From: Unio delphinus
Taxonomy: Eukaryota; Mollusca; Bivalvia; Unionida; Unionidae
Direction of reading: 5' to 3'
Length of the DNA: 64,000 nt
NCBI GenBank assembly: GCA_029339505.1
Contig: JAQISU010000189.1
Coordinates: 1,426,001-1,490,000, forward strand
A program made the position numbers and the translations under genes. The notes beneath the pieces are model-generated. The model saw only the letters and a list, made by a program, of their open reading frames with translations, ran no database searches and was not told where the DNA came from. Within the stretch, counting starts at the first letter, position 1; the number at the start of each line of letters is the position of its first letter. Below, piece after piece: positions 23,378 through 36,607 of this stretch.

Positions 23378-24454
23378 CTAAACGTAAAAAAGTTTCATAC
23401 AGAAATGAGGCTGAAACGTAGGTTATGGATCTCTGATGGTAGGCCAAGAGGATGGGAATTTCAGTCATACGCGAACTATAAGAAAGCGAAGAAATGTTTT
23501 GGAAAAGAGTTACTGAGAGCAAAAGAAATGTATGACAGAGAACAGTTCAGTGAGCTTGAAAAGGCTGCAGAGCTCGATATTTTCACTTTCTATAAATTTA
23601 TACGGAATAAAAGACATAAACGTGATTACATATATGAAATTGAATCTAACGGAAAAATTGTACGTGACCACGACTCAATAAGAGACTTATGGGCAAATCA
23701 TTTTTCCAATTTGTCACTACCTGACAATACCTATCTGTACGATGAGAATCATTACCAGATGGTTTTAGCAGAGGTTAAAAAACAGAGTATAGAAACCCAT
23801 TCCCACTTTGATGAAGTTGTTGACAAAATTCCCACTAGAGAAGAAATCAGTAGTGCAATTAGTTCTCTCAATAAAAATAAGGCATGTGGTCACGATGGTA
23901 TTGTTGCCGAGCATTTACTGTTTGCGCACACTCAAAGCAGTGTGCAATTACTTGAAACTGTCTTCAAAAAAGTGTACGAGGCCGAGGAGTACCCATGCCA
24001 TTTTAAACAAGGTTTAGTAATACCAATATTTAAAGGAGGGGGAAAAAGCAAATTAGATATGAATAACTACCGTGATATAACTATAGTTCCAGTGCTTCAG
24101 AAAATCCTAGAGCAAATTATATATAATAGACTACTTATATTTTCTAAGCACATTAATTTTCCAAATCCAATGCAACAAGGTTTTAGGAATAATTGTGGCA
24201 GTATCACTGCAGCGTTTTGTATCAAAGAATCTATATGCTACTATATGGATAAAGATACTCCTGTCTATGCAACATTTCTTGATAATGCTAAGGCATTCAA
24301 TACAGTCTGGCACAATGGGTTATTTTACAAGCTGTACAAACTTGGCATTATAGGGAAGACGTGGCGCATCATGAAAGACTCGTTTAAGGGAGTAACCAGT
24401 TCTGTTTTATTTGCGGGCAAATTGTCCAAATATTTCAATACTAAGCAGGTGTAG
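23378..24454 (+). pseudogene. LINE ORF segment 2: reverse transcriptase fingers and palm
   Basis: Same frame as segment 1, readable to a stop at 24452-24454. RT motifs occur in order: 'SSLNKNKACGHDGIVAEHLL' (about 23865-23925), 'LVIPIFKGGGKSKLDMNNYR' (about 24017-24075), LQKILEQIIYNRLL, MQQGF and 'TFLDNAKAFNTVWHNGLFYK', in which the first catalytic Asp (LDNAKAF) is kept but the usual FD has become FN. A single-base loss near 24450 shifts the frame where a GVRQG-like loop is expected, which produces the stop. The RT is therefore inactive. Confidence 0.88.
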
Positions 24455-24831
24455 GGCAGGGTCGTATCTTGTCCGCTTGGTTCTTTCTCGTTATGATAGA
24501 CGATTTGATCACTGATTTAGATCACACTTTGCGAGGCCTAAATCTTGTCGATTTCCACCTGCCGTGTGTCTTATTAGCAGATGACACAACTGTAATGGCT
24601 AATTCGCATCATTCGATGCAGCATCTGCTCGATACAATCTCTAATTATGCGAAAATGTGGAGATTGAAATATGACGCAGATAAAAGTTGCAGCATCCTTT
24701 TTACAAACAAAAGAAGAAATGATATCCCTTCTTTTCTATTCGACAAATCGCCAATTCCAGTAGTCAAAAGTAAGAAATATGCCGGCATACCTCTAAAGTA
24801 CAACTTTAAACCTAACGATGCGATAAAATAA
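24455..24831 (+). pseudogene. LINE ORF segment 3: RT palm with LADD box
   Basis: The +1 frame relative to segment 2. It continues the RT with SAWFFLVMIDDLITDL and the catalytic box 'LPCVLLADDTTVMANS' (LADD at about 24573-24584), then the thumb-side SILFTNKRRN and KYAGIPLKYNF. The frame stops at a TAA (24829-24831) and continues in the same frame after it. Both Asp of the LADD box are retained. Confidence 0.85.
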
Positions 24832-25845
24832 GCATGCGATAAAGGTAAACACTTATTAAACTCTTTTTATTTTATTGGTATCAGAGACGGAGGAATGAAC
24901 CCTCTAACAAGTATGAAAATCTGGAAAAGAATCATTCTACCTTCAGTCCTATATGGATGTGAATTATGGTCGAATATGACAAACACCAATATAGAAGAAC
25001 TTGAGCTATGTCAGAGATATGCAGCGCGACGTATGCAAGCTTTCGATAAATATTCGCCCATAGAGGCAACGTGTAGCACCTTAGGACTCTGGTCAATGGA
25101 AGCATACATAGATAAGATGAAATTGTGCTTTTTCAACCGGCTGTGTAGGGGCGATTGGACTTTTATCTGGAAAAAGATTTTCATTTTGCGTTTATGTCAG
25201 TACTTGACCAACCCAATAAGACAGACGGGGTTTATAGCAGATATTGACAAAATATTCAAGAAATATGGTATGGGAAGTGTTCTCTTAGACTATGCTGTAA
25301 GAGTACAAACCGAAGGTAAACTTGTTTGCAATCGGAATATTATTGATAATATTCAAAACATCGAAGAATCTATCTGGAATACAGATACTGAACTAAGGAG
25401 CGATTTAATTCACTTCAGAAACATTCATTTGGACTTAAAACCAAGCAGTATATGGTTTCTTGGGCGTAAATTTCCATCTATATTATGACCTCTCTCTGAA
25501 ATAGTGAAACTATATATCATGCCTGTTGGAAAAGTTATGATATGTAAACTCTGTGGAAAAGAGACTGACGACAGAGCGAAACATCTTATCTTAGGTTGTG
25601 AAAAGCTCCTTGAAGAACGAAACGTCTTCTTTGAGAGGGTGATTGACACTTTAGAGGTGAGAGACGGGGTTAATTTATTTAATCAAGAAGACGATATACT
25701 ATTGGAGACACTTCTTGGAAGCAGAGTAGATTGCTTGTCGTCTATCGACGACGATGTATGGGATAAACTCATGTTGGTAACGGCAAAAAGCATAACCTCA
25801 TTTTACAATAAAATGCATGTCCTGCTCTCAACCAACATGTCATAA
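24832..25845 (+). pseudogene. LINE ORF segment 4: post-RT region and C-terminal CCHC-type finger
   Basis: Same frame as segment 3. It reads GGMNPLTSMKIWKRIILPSV then LYGCELWSN, a typical LINE post-RT sequence, and runs to an in-frame TGA at 25486-25488. The frame continues to a final stop at 25843-25845. Near the end C-x2-C-x9-H-x4-C (CKLCG...KHLILGC, about 25546-25602) is the zinc-binding motif commonly seen at the C-terminus of LINE polyproteins. In total the element carries three in-frame stops and one frameshift. Confidence 0.85.
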
Positions 25846-26353
25846 CATAACAGCAATAATAAGTAGTTAAGCTAAATAAATAAATTAATTAACTTAAAAA
25901 ACAAGCAAAAACAAAAGGCCATCCTGTTGTCAAATTCCGCAATTTTGTTGTACGACAGATCACGGAGATATAATGCTCTCTGGATCATATAACATTAGAG
26001 TGTCACCTTTTGCTATCTTTTTTCATTTGAGAATGGTTTCATGTTGTTCCACATATATATGTGTATGTGTGTGTTTATGTGTATATATGTGTTTGTGTGT
26101 GCATATATATATATGTGTATGTGTGTACATTTATATATAAATGTGTGTATGTGTGTGTGTATATGTATATATGTATGTATGCATAAGAACATGTCATGTA
26201 GAAAGAACTACATTGATAATTACACTTTTAATTTTTTTTATTTTTTTTTAAATACTCTTTTTTGTTGTATTTCATGATTTTGTATTATCCTGAATTTGAT
26301 TAATCTGATGTAATCTCTATTGAAGAGGAAATAAAGTCAGTCAGTCAGTCAGT
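25846..26353 (+). mobile_element. LINE 3' UTR and (CAGT)n tail
   Basis: Non-coding 3' region with GT/AT-rich microsatellite-like sequence (26050-26185), a T-rich block and an AATAAA at about 26329, directly followed by a (TCAG)n tail (26334-26353). The tail abuts the right 267-bp repeat. A short simple-repeat tail instead of poly-A is common in several non-LTR clades. Confidence 0.75.
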
Positions 26354-26620
26354 CATACATACATACGTATGTTTAAGCGGCCGCCTTGGAAGCGGGAGAC
26401 CGCGGGTAGGAACGGAACCCCAGGCCGAGTCATACCAAAGACTGACACGGTGTCTCACTTGCGCTCAGCATTGAAAGGTTCGTGTTAGGACTGGTCAGCA
26501 TGGTTTCAAGATAATATGACTGTGGGGGACATGGGCTACATGTCTGCGGCACGATACCCCATTATACTAAGAGCAAACAACGACCGGAATGTTTTACCTT
26601 TTTGTTTGCATTTTGTATTA
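26354..26620 (+). repeat. 267-bp direct repeat, right copy (contains diverged SINE A)
   Basis: Counterpart of 22655-22921. It begins with three CATA units directly after the LINE's (CAGT)n tail and ends at 'gcattttgtatta', after which the two flanks diverge (tttttgttttgg here, LINE coding sequence on the left). This placement is what target-primed insertion with a long duplication would give. Confidence 0.85.
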
Positions 26621-27499
26621 TTTTTGTTTTGGTTCTTTTTCTAGAGATTGTACCCTGTATATAAAAAAGATAAGAACGGACATTCGCCATCTTCACTTCT
26701 TTTCAGTAGTCATGTCAGCCGATAATTCATCCGATATTATTCCACACCTTTAATTGTGTTTAAGAGTGTACCAACAGTTAGTAACTGGAAGAGACGTATC
26801 AGAGGAATCTCATGTTAATGTAAACTTCAGTCTTCTTTTTCTTGACAGATAAGTACATAATTTTTGCTGAATGATGACGTTTTTACCAGCTAACTATATC
26901 TTCGCTCCAATTTGGATACTTTGAGTTCAATAGGCAACATTTTCGCTTACATTCTACAAAATATTTGCAACAGATTTATTCCAAAAGAAAAATTTTTGAT
27001 AAGACTTTCGTCAAGAGTTACATGCCATAATTTAATTCTTGTGAGTAAAAGAAATACTTCACTATTTGAAACATAGTACATATTTAACTAAGGGAAACAA
27101 CTCATATCTGCCAATTCGGTTCTAAAACTATTAACCATAACATATTCATAAGATCTCCTACACTCACTGACTTAACTATGCAAACATCTATGATACAAGA
27201 ATGAGTAACATACGTGCATCATTACATCCAACATAAAAAAAATTCTGTTTTATCACATATATAGCTTTTAAGCAGGACGAGGAGGAATGGAAGATGGGAC
27301 AAGAAAATATTTGCCCCTTTTAGCAATAATTTAAATACCCATTTCCAGGTAGTTGTATTCTTGTTAAGGGTCTTTTTTGTCCATTACTAACAATTATCTG
27401 TGTTCGTTTAATGTCTTTCAACATAATATTAAATGCCAGAGTTTATAGTTTCTTCCTATTCATCAATAGATTCCATTACAGAGGAATTATTCCATTTAT

Positions 27500-27500
<1 letters not shown>
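26621..27500. other. Non-coding stretch, perhaps LINE-derived at its right end
   Basis: AT-rich, no clear features. The minus strand here lies downstream of the LINE palm fragment at 27500-27763 and may be its decayed continuation, but I cannot read convincing motifs. Confidence 0.35.
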
Positions 27501-28448
<948 letters not shown>

Positions 28449-28540
28449 TAATAAATACACTCTCATTGCCGTCTCATTATGTGATGGCAGATCCTGGATT
28501 ATGTTGTTTGAAGTTGGATCCGACTCATGTAAGCGGTATT

Positions 28541-28870
28541 GTCAAATACCTACAAAAGCATTAGTTTTCATATATATTCCCACAAATGTCAAGGTCAGAT
28601 TATCATGTTCTTGTTAAATATACGATCAATCAAGTCAGTATTCCTTGAAGAGGGATATATACCAGATTTCAGTATTCTATTGAAAAAAAGATCATACCAA
28701 GAATTAAGTGCTGGAACAGAAGTTGTAATCATGTTCTTAATGTTAATAACAGAATCTAAACCATATGCTTTGTTAATTTTCAAAGCTGTAATTGCAGAAG
28801 TTATCGCTTTGAGAGAATGCGATAATCCAAGTAATCGTTATTCTCCCTTTTGGAAGGCCACGACATAAGC
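28541..28870 (-). pseudogene. LINE reverse transcriptase fingers fragment, minus strand
   Basis: The minus strand reads 'SLKAITSAITALKINKAYGL' then DSVINIKN and 'LFFNRILKSGIYPSS', matching the LKxNKAxGLDSI...LFNxILxSGxYP fingers region of LINE RTs. The expected 'W.kG.I.PIfKkG..NYRGI' continuation is disrupted. Upstream on this strand (28880-29060) the sequence may also be LINE-derived but is not readable. Confidence 0.7.
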
Positions 28871-29090
28871 TTGTTGGGTGGTACCAACACCCAGAGGTCT
28901 GTCAGCGCTTTGTGCAGTTTGTTTCTCGACCTGGGGAGGGGATAATGCGGGGCTTCTGATCACGAAGAGGCAATTGTGTTGTTTGAAGTCATCATAGAAC
29001 TAAGGGCAGAACAATGTTTGGATTTCTGCGCTCTCATCCAGGGATAACGAGAACTTTCAGATCTTGAATGCTGTTTCATGCACACTCTCG
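28871..29090. other. Short unassigned stretch
   Basis: GC-richer than its neighbours. Possibly the 5' continuation of the minus-strand LINE fragment, but no motif supports this. Confidence 0.3.
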
Positions 29091-29744
29091 ACCTATTTAA
29101 TTTAAAGTACCTATTTCAAAATTTTATTTAATTTAAAGTACGTATTTCAAAATTTTATTTAATTTAAAGTACATATTTCAAAATTTTATTTAATTTAAAG
29201 TACCTATTTCAAAATTTTATTTAATTTAAAGTACCTATTTCAAAGTTTTATTTAATTTAAAGTACCTATTTCACAATTTTATTTAATTTAAAGTACCTAT
29301 TTCAAAATTGTATTTAATTTAAAGTACCTATTTCAAAATTGTATTTAATTTAAAGTACCTATTTCAAAATTTTATTTAATTTAAAGTACCTATTTCAAAA
29401 TTTTATTTAATTTAAAGTACCTATTTCAAAATTTTATTTAATTTAAAGTACCTATTTCAAATTTTATTTAACTTAAAGTACCTATTTCAAAATTTTATTT
29501 CATTTAAAGTACCTATTTCAAAATTTTATTTAATTTAAAGTACCTATTTCAAAATTTTATTTAATTTAAAGTACCCATTTCAAAAAAAAAATTTAATTTA
29601 AAGTACCTATTTTAAAATTTTATTTAATTTAAAGTACCTATTTAAAAATTTTATTTAATTTAAAGTACCTATTTCTAAATTTTATTTAATTTAAAGTACC
29701 TATTTCAAATTTTTTTTAATTTAAAGTACCTATTTCAAAATTTT
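29091..29744. repeat. 32-bp AT-rich minisatellite, about 20 copies
   Basis: The unit is built from 'aatttaaagtacctatttca' plus 'aaattttattt', 32 bp. Most copies differ by zero to two bases. One copy near 29583 has an A-run, and several near the right end are 1 bp off. It contains palindromic AATTTAAA/TTTAAATT cores. There is no coding capacity. Confidence 0.92.
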
Positions 29745-32425
29745 GTAGTTGAACATTACGGGATTTGCAGAATAGAACCTAATTTATGTGCTCGAACGTC
29801 ACTGGCTTTTAATGTTCTTCACCTTGTATTATTATAGAGAAATGTAATTCTTACTATATGGAAATTTGAACCCGGGTTCGTGGGGAAACGGCACCCATCT
29901 CATTGCCTGTTAAAATCGACTCCTGTACCTTGTCGAGCGTGCACATATCAACAATAAATGATGTTATAGAGTCGGTGTTTAGGGCATCCGTGCGTATTAG
30001 ACACATTATATTGTATATGTATATGATGGCGGTAAGTATTTAGAAAACTAAACCTTATGAATAGTCCAAACGAAGAATCTCTTTGTTGAGCATTGTTATT
30101 TAGTCAAGGAATATGAAGCGAAAAGATTAACAACGAAAGGGTTGGTAATAGACGAGGATAGAGAGAACGGAAGGAGATAAAAGGAGGGCTTGTAAAATGA
30201 AATGAGTAGGGCATTGTTTATAAACTTCAATGAAAAAGAAGCAAAGAACGGGGAAGAACAAAAGTAAGGAATAAGAATTATGATTATAAATATACAGTAC
30301 TTCCATACTGAGTACAGACCTTATCCAATATTTTGGGGAAAGTTTTAATCGCTTTAACTGTTGTTAATTCCCATAGAGCGCATGCGTGTTGGTAATATGT
30401 GTGCGTAAAAATATCGTTTTGATGTTTCAATATACATTTGAACGATATCGAAACTACGACATTTAATATGGAAGCAGTGTATTACCACTCAAGGAGATAT
30501 TTCGATATTTAAATACCAGATGGTACAAGGGATTAAAACAGTTTAACGTGTTGTTCTTGGTTAAATGCAATTAACAAAAAGAAGTGTGGTATACTTTAAA
30601 TAAAACCCACATCTACAAAGGAGGTGGTCCGATTATATTGTTAGTAAATAAATATTGATAAAGTGAATTGCAATTTGTTGCAAGCCGGGCATGGATAAAT
30701 TGAAATTCCTCTGTACCCAAATGTAGTGTCTGGAGAAACCTAGTGTATCGCGCATGTACTGCAAAAATTAATCTGTTAATGAAGTCTTTAAAGAGTTCAA
30801 TATATACCGTATTTCATTCTCGAACGGCTGCATGTATTAATGGCGTATTCGAAAGAAACTCTTATCTTCTGCAAACAAATCTGCAAATAAACTTATAAAC
30901 TCTAATTTCCTTACCAGAATCTGCTTTGCAAAATATATCACAGAGGTATGTTAATTGGTAACCTGTAAAATCACCCTGAATAAATTCAATCTGTAATGGT
31001 GTACTAATGTTATTTCAAAGAAGTAATTAAATATATGTTTAAAGACAACTCTTTTAACAACTTTGCCAACAGTTCAAGAAGAGATATTGATCTGCAATTA
31101 GATTCACAGAAGGGTCACCTTGAAAATTGTTTCTGTAAATAAATCGGACAAGGTCGCTTCTGTAGACTTGTTAAACAATGCAACGAAGTGGACATAAGAA
31201 ATGTGAGCCTGCTACTATATAATTTGTATTGATGACTGTCCACGTGGTTTTTCAGGCGATTTTATCACTGTTCACCTTGAATATGGCCGGTGTGCATTTC
31301 CTAATGGTATGATGTGCTCTGGAAAAGACAATGAACCTTCCTCGTTCAAAAATAGGAAATAATTCCTTAACCCGCGGTAAATGGTTGTTTTCTTGGATAG
31401 CAGAAATGGGAATAGGACTACATCATCCTCTGTGTTGTTTTTCTTGGAAACTTGTATTAGTGTCTTTGCATCTAATCTAATTTAATCTAATGAAGTTTCG
31501 TCAGTCGAATTTCGATGACAATGTTCGTCCATTTCTATTCGCCATTAAACTCTGTTACAGTGCAAACAAATTGTACGCAACAAATTCCAATCTAAACGAC
31601 GAGTTCCCGGCTCTTTAGTAAACAAAATACTGTCACTTTCTTCCGACTTATCATTCTTGAGTGCTTTACTAAAACAGTATTTGAATAATCTCTATCTTTG
31701 CCCTTATAAAATAAACCATGAGGGGTATACTCATCACAAGAAATATTTCTCCAACATGACCGCCTTTCTGTATGTCAGCTTTTTATAGTAAATACCCTTT
31801 ACCTGTAAACCTGATGAATTCAAAGAACTATTTTAGAAAGTAAATAACGCCATCTGTTCATGGGTTGCATTATTTCATCTTCAATTGCTGACAAAGGTCC
31901 CTTCAAGTTTTCATATTTTCTATTCAGCATAAAAAGATGTAAATCTCGCAGACTGGTTACAAGACCTGAATGATGTAGTAAACTTGTTCAAAATCTCGCA
32001 GACTGGTTACAGGACCTGAATAATGTAGTTAACTTGTTCAAGGACCTGTGTGCACATCATTAACAAGACCAGTTCCATTTGCTACTGACCAAAATTTCTG
32101 AAGCAGCGAAAAATTGGGTCGATAGTACATGTACGTATTTTGGCAACGGGAACGTTGTTTATTATTTAATGAATTCTATTCTAATCGATTTTCGTTACTT
32201 GTAATATTATATGAAATACCTTTAATACTCTGAGTTATGTTCATTCCTGCACAATAATTGCAAGACATGCTTTTTACTGTGTGACAGTTTAAATTTAATT
32301 TTTTTTTAGACAAATTAAAAAAGGACTAAGAAAAGTTTTGATTTTAGAAATGATAAGCTCACTTGCTCGTATGTCTGTTGCTCTCTTGATTTAGGATTTA
32401 GTCGTTGGTTCCGAAAGGGAATAAA
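29745..32425. other. Non-coding stretch; 50-bp duplication at 31941-32040
   Basis: No gene is recognised over 2.7 kb. A perfect-length tandem duplication of 50 bp (31941-31990 and 31991-32040, three mismatches) begins 'aaatctcgcagactggttac'. A tRNA-like 'gaacccgggttc' motif near 29869 could be a SINE relic, but the rest is not recognisable. Confidence 0.5.
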
Positions 32426-32627
32426 ATAAGAACCAGCGCCGGTGCAAGGCATTTTGGTGCCCTAGGTGAAATTAGATATCTGGCGCCCCCCACCCCCACC
32501 CCACCCCACCCCACCCCGCCCGCCACTCACGCCCTCTCCCACCCGTCCATCATGAAAGAAACCCTTATCCCAGCGCCCTAGGCGATTGCCAAATTCGCCT
32601 AGCGGAAGCGTCGGCCCTGATAAGAAC
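32426..32627. mobile_element. hAT-type MITE with 8-bp TSD
   Basis: The element body is 32434-32619 (186 bp), flanked by ataagaac at 32426-32433 and ataagaac at 32620-32627, a perfect 8-bp TSD. The left end reads CAGCGCCGGTGCAAGGC. The right end, inverted, reads CAGGGCCGACGCTTCCGC. Both begin with the CAG typical of hAT TIRs, and both arms share a further CCTAGG-containing segment. The interior is C-rich (ccccacccc run 32486-32520) with no coding capacity. An 8-bp TSD plus CAGnG termini is diagnostic of the hAT superfamily. Confidence 0.8.
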
Positions 32628-33708
32628 CAAACACAGACCGGTATTTTCCAATACATTGTTACTGGGCAGAGGAAATTAAGTGAACATATTATACTTCATA
32701 ATACGAATCATGCTTATGAATCATTTGGAAATATCATATTTTAGCAATTTATTAAGATTATTAAGTTAGATATGGCATAAGTTTCTTACGTTGTAAAGCG
32801 ATCAATTTTAAATGGGGGAAAGGGTATGCTGATACCTCCTATAGATGAGCACGGATGTAACTAAGCTGTCAAGTATTTTCATTTTGGTGATATAATTTTT
32901 TATTTCTAATTTAATAGAAAAGAAAATCAAAACAGGACATCTAGAGTCAACTTCTAAATGAGGCTCCATTTCATAGACAGTAAACGCTGTGTCCTCGATG
33001 AAATAATATATCTTGCACATTTGTACATTTTTGAGGCCCGTAAGCCACGTACAACACTTATATTACGTGCAGTAGATGCACATAACCAGTCCGTATCTAT
33101 TGAATTAGATTACTCACGGTAAGATTATATGTGATAATACTGTCACAACAAAGAAGGTCTACGAGGAAACGATCATACCGATAAGATATGCATATGTGTG
33201 ATTAAGACCGGCCCGTGGTTTTTTGGCAGGGTCTTTTTTCGTCTTTTCCTTGGCGTCGCTTTGAAGCCAGGCACACTAAAGCGACCACCTAGTTAGCTTA
33301 TATGGTTTTACATGCCCTACACATGTAGCTGTAAGCAAGTATTCGATTAATGTAACTGTTAATATTGAAGCGAACACAAAATATGATACCAGTTGTGGTC
33401 CCTTTTGTATAGCGTTCTCCTAGTATTGTACATGTTTTTAAAGCGTTATTAAACTTTGTAAGACGTTGGAAATCTTTGTCATGACTCACAGACGGCTAAG
33501 AAAAGGTAACAAAGAGGCGGCTCGATCCGTCAAAGCATTGCTGAAAAGGTGAGCGAATATTTAGTGGCCAAACCAAATTAACCAATATAGCGGATTAATT
33601 AAGTATATAAAACATGGCTGAGAACTAGACAGGTCGCTGATTGATTGATCATTAATTTGTATCTCTTTTCCGTTGCAATGCTAACATTGATAATGTTAGT
33701 CATCAATT
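32628..33708. other. Non-coding stretch, nothing recognised
   Basis: AT-rich. The minus-strand open frames at 32808-33020 and 33298-33489 show no family features. Confidence 0.45.
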
Positions 33709-34542
33709 GTAAGCAGTGATCGTCTGTATTGTGGAAGTCATAAATTATATTTAAAAAAATGTATTATCTGTAGTGTGTAAGTCATGATTTATAAGTAGAT
33801 ATCATCTGTAGTGTGGAGGTCATGATTTATAAGTAGAGATCATCTGTAGTGTGGAAGTCATGATTTATAAATTAGAGATCGTCTGTAGTGTGGAGGTCAT
33901 GATTTATAAGCAGAGATCATCTGTAGTATGGAAGTCACGATTTATAAATTAGAGATCGTCTGTAGTGTGGAGGTCATGATTTATAAGTAGAGATCGTCTG
34001 TAGTGTGGAAGTCATGATTTATAAATTAGAGATCGTCTGTAGTGTGGAAGTCATGATTTATAAATTAGAGATCGTCTGTAGTGTAGAAGTCATGATTTAT
34101 AAGTAGAGATCGTCTGTAGTGTGGAAGTCATGATTTATAAGCAGAGATCGTTTGTAGTGTGGAAGTCATGATTTATACTTAGAGATCGTCTGTAGTGTGG
34201 AAGTCATGATTTATAAGCAGAGATCATATGTATTGTGGAAGTCAGGATTTATAAATAGTTATATTCTGTAGTGTGGGAGTAGAGATTTACTAGTATTAGT
34301 CTGTAGTGTGGACGTCATTATTTATAAGCATTAACCTTTTGTAGTGTTTGCCTAATGGTTTATAAGAAGTGATTTTTTTGTAGTGTAATCCTAATGATTT
34401 ATAAGAAATGATCGTTTGCTGTGTTGACATCATCATTTATATGTAATGATCATTTCCAGTGTGGAAAGCATGATTTATAAGTAGTGATCGCTTGTAGTGT
34501 GGAAATATGATTTATAAGTAGCGATCACGTATAGTGTGTAAG
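33709..34542. repeat. 38-39-bp minisatellite, about 21 copies
   Basis: The unit is 'gagatcgtctgtagtgtgga' plus 'agtcatgatttataagta'. Central copies (33800-34220) are uniform, with 'aagtag'/'aaattag' variants. Both edges, especially the right (34240-34542), decay progressively. Confidence 0.9.
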
Positions 34543-34689
34543 TTAACACTTTTTGGAGCACCTCTTATAGTGCGTTTATTAAAATACTGCTATGTTTGTA
34601 TCTAAAACTAGCTGTGGAGAAACGATCAGTGGGGTTGCGAAACGCTAATCAGCTAAGAAGACAGCAGTTGAGCAGCGAACAGTGTTCCA

Positions 34690-34880
34690 GAATTCTCCTC
34701 TTAAATACATACATACGTACATAAATACATGCATGCATGCATACCTACCTACCTACCTGCCTGCCTACCTACCCTACATACATACATACATACATACATA
34801 CATACATACATACATACATACATACATACATACATACATACATACATACATACATACATACATACATACATACATACATA
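34690..34880. repeat. (CATA)n with CATG and CTAC variants
   Basis: Begins with imperfect CATA, then CATG, CTAC and CTGC units, then about 26 clean CATA units that end exactly at the SINE head at 34881. Confidence 0.95.
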
Positions 34881-35165
34881 CCGCTCTGGTGGCTTAGTGG
34901 TTAGAGCGTCCGCTTCGGATGCGGGAGGTCGTGGGTTAGATCCCCGAGCGAGTCATGCCAAAGACTTACAAAAATAGCACTAACATCTGCCTCGCTTGAC
35001 GTTCAGCATTAAGAGCTTAGAGTTAGGACTGGTCGGCCTGATGTTAGGATAATGGGACTGGGTGGGACATCATGATACAGGTTCTTACCGAGTTTTTTCG
35101 GATTATTCCACCACCAATAATACTTGCCTACATGTATCTAACATGCGCTGAAGTCAATCCAACCA
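34881..35165 (+). mobile_element. Chimeric SINE: family A head and body with family B tail
   Basis: 34881-35080 is family A: 'ccgctctggtggcttagtgg', 'gttagatccccgagcgagtc', 'ctcgcttgacgttcagca', 'actgggtgggacatcatgat'. At about 35080 it switches to family B sequence 'gttcttaccgagttttttcg' then 'attccaccaccaataatac', which corresponds to the block after 'gtcggtgg' in the family B copies. No intervening sequence or truncation signal is seen at the switch. Confidence 0.65.
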
Positions 35166-36607
35166 TCATTCCATCTTTTATCTGCGTAAAACTAAAGCCG
35201 ACATTAAGCAAAACTCGCATCAAATTATAACAAGTTAACGTTCATTTGTCACATATTGAAGCCTACGATCATGCTGTTTCGCATTCTTCGTAATACGTTC
35301 GTTTATATATACCAGAAGGACGCATTAGAAAAACAGTGGCTACGAAGGGCATGTTTAAGCAGGCTTTACAAACAACGATTAAAATATGACTCCTTGCATT
35401 CAAACTGCCTATTCAAAGTCGATCGAGATAGTCAAACTAATGCACAAATAGACAAATTCACAAGAATGAAGGACAGAACCTTGTAAATCGATAGCTTAAA
35501 ATGCCTCAGCCTTGGACACCCAATCCGATTAGCAATATCTCATTACAAATTAAAAATCATTATCTGATATATCAAAATGATTATCGGATGAAGGGGATTA
35601 TATTTAATCCCCTTGTGTTGGATTTTATACCTGTTAGTGGGTTAAATTCACATTGTTGTTTTCCTAATCTGATCGCATTTGACAGATTATCGAAACCATC
35701 CGGTCTCCCAGTGGAAGTACCGCGTCTGAAAATACAATAGACACCGCAACAAAATTCTAATAGTATAAAACCAGGGGATACGTGAAGATATTAAGATTCA
35801 GTTTGTGGGTATTCAATGCTAGGTCGAAAATCTGTGTAATCTTATGAAGTGTTATAACAAATATACTCTTATAAAGAGGCTACATTCTGAAAACATGTTG
35901 TATTAAAATTTCAATTGTATTTCACTTTCATTTTATTGGTCAATTTTCTATTTATACAAATTAGCAGGTATCATAGAACAGGTTAATATTTTGAACCAAC
36001 ATTTGCAATGCTGCTGCTTTATGAAAACTTAATACACACACCTTACTCCGTCCCCAATTGAGGTAAGTGCGATGTATTTTTAATCCTTTATTCTTGTGGA
36101 ACACTTGTGAAGATCGCTGGTAAATGTAGTCGACTGAAATGAAGGTGTGTATGGCAAGTAGCTCGACAAAAGGTGGTGGAGGCAAAGCTCGAGTTAATCC
36201 TACCTTTGTTAACTTTAGGATTTAAAAGTAATTTCTTTGACTTTATTGTATTTGAAGCTTTAAATTACACATAAAATGGAAGGTCGGTGCACATGTGTGT
36301 TGCATTCAGAAGGACGAAACCGGATGGTATCATGAATCCAGTACTCGCGAAACTATTCTACTACCCAACTCGAACTCAGTCTCGAAATCTCGAATTCTTC
36401 TATGATAATTTAGTTACTACAATTTAAGGACTCACACAAGAACCAAATATCGAGGAAATACTAAAGGTTCCACGTCACTATATTTATTTGAAGTAAAAGT
36501 ATCGGTTGTCACAACTTTCCGACCCTGAACTAGAACTCGAATTTGTGCTTAAAAAACAACCCCAAAACCATTTGTTAATATGAAATATCCAACTTACAGC
36601 ATGCCTC

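Noticed and set aside
22655..26620. LTR retrotransposon reading of the 267-bp direct repeats
   Set aside because: The internal ORF is an APE endonuclease plus non-LTR-type RT with no protease, RNase H or integrase. The repeats contain a SINE and lie outside the LINE's own 3' tail.
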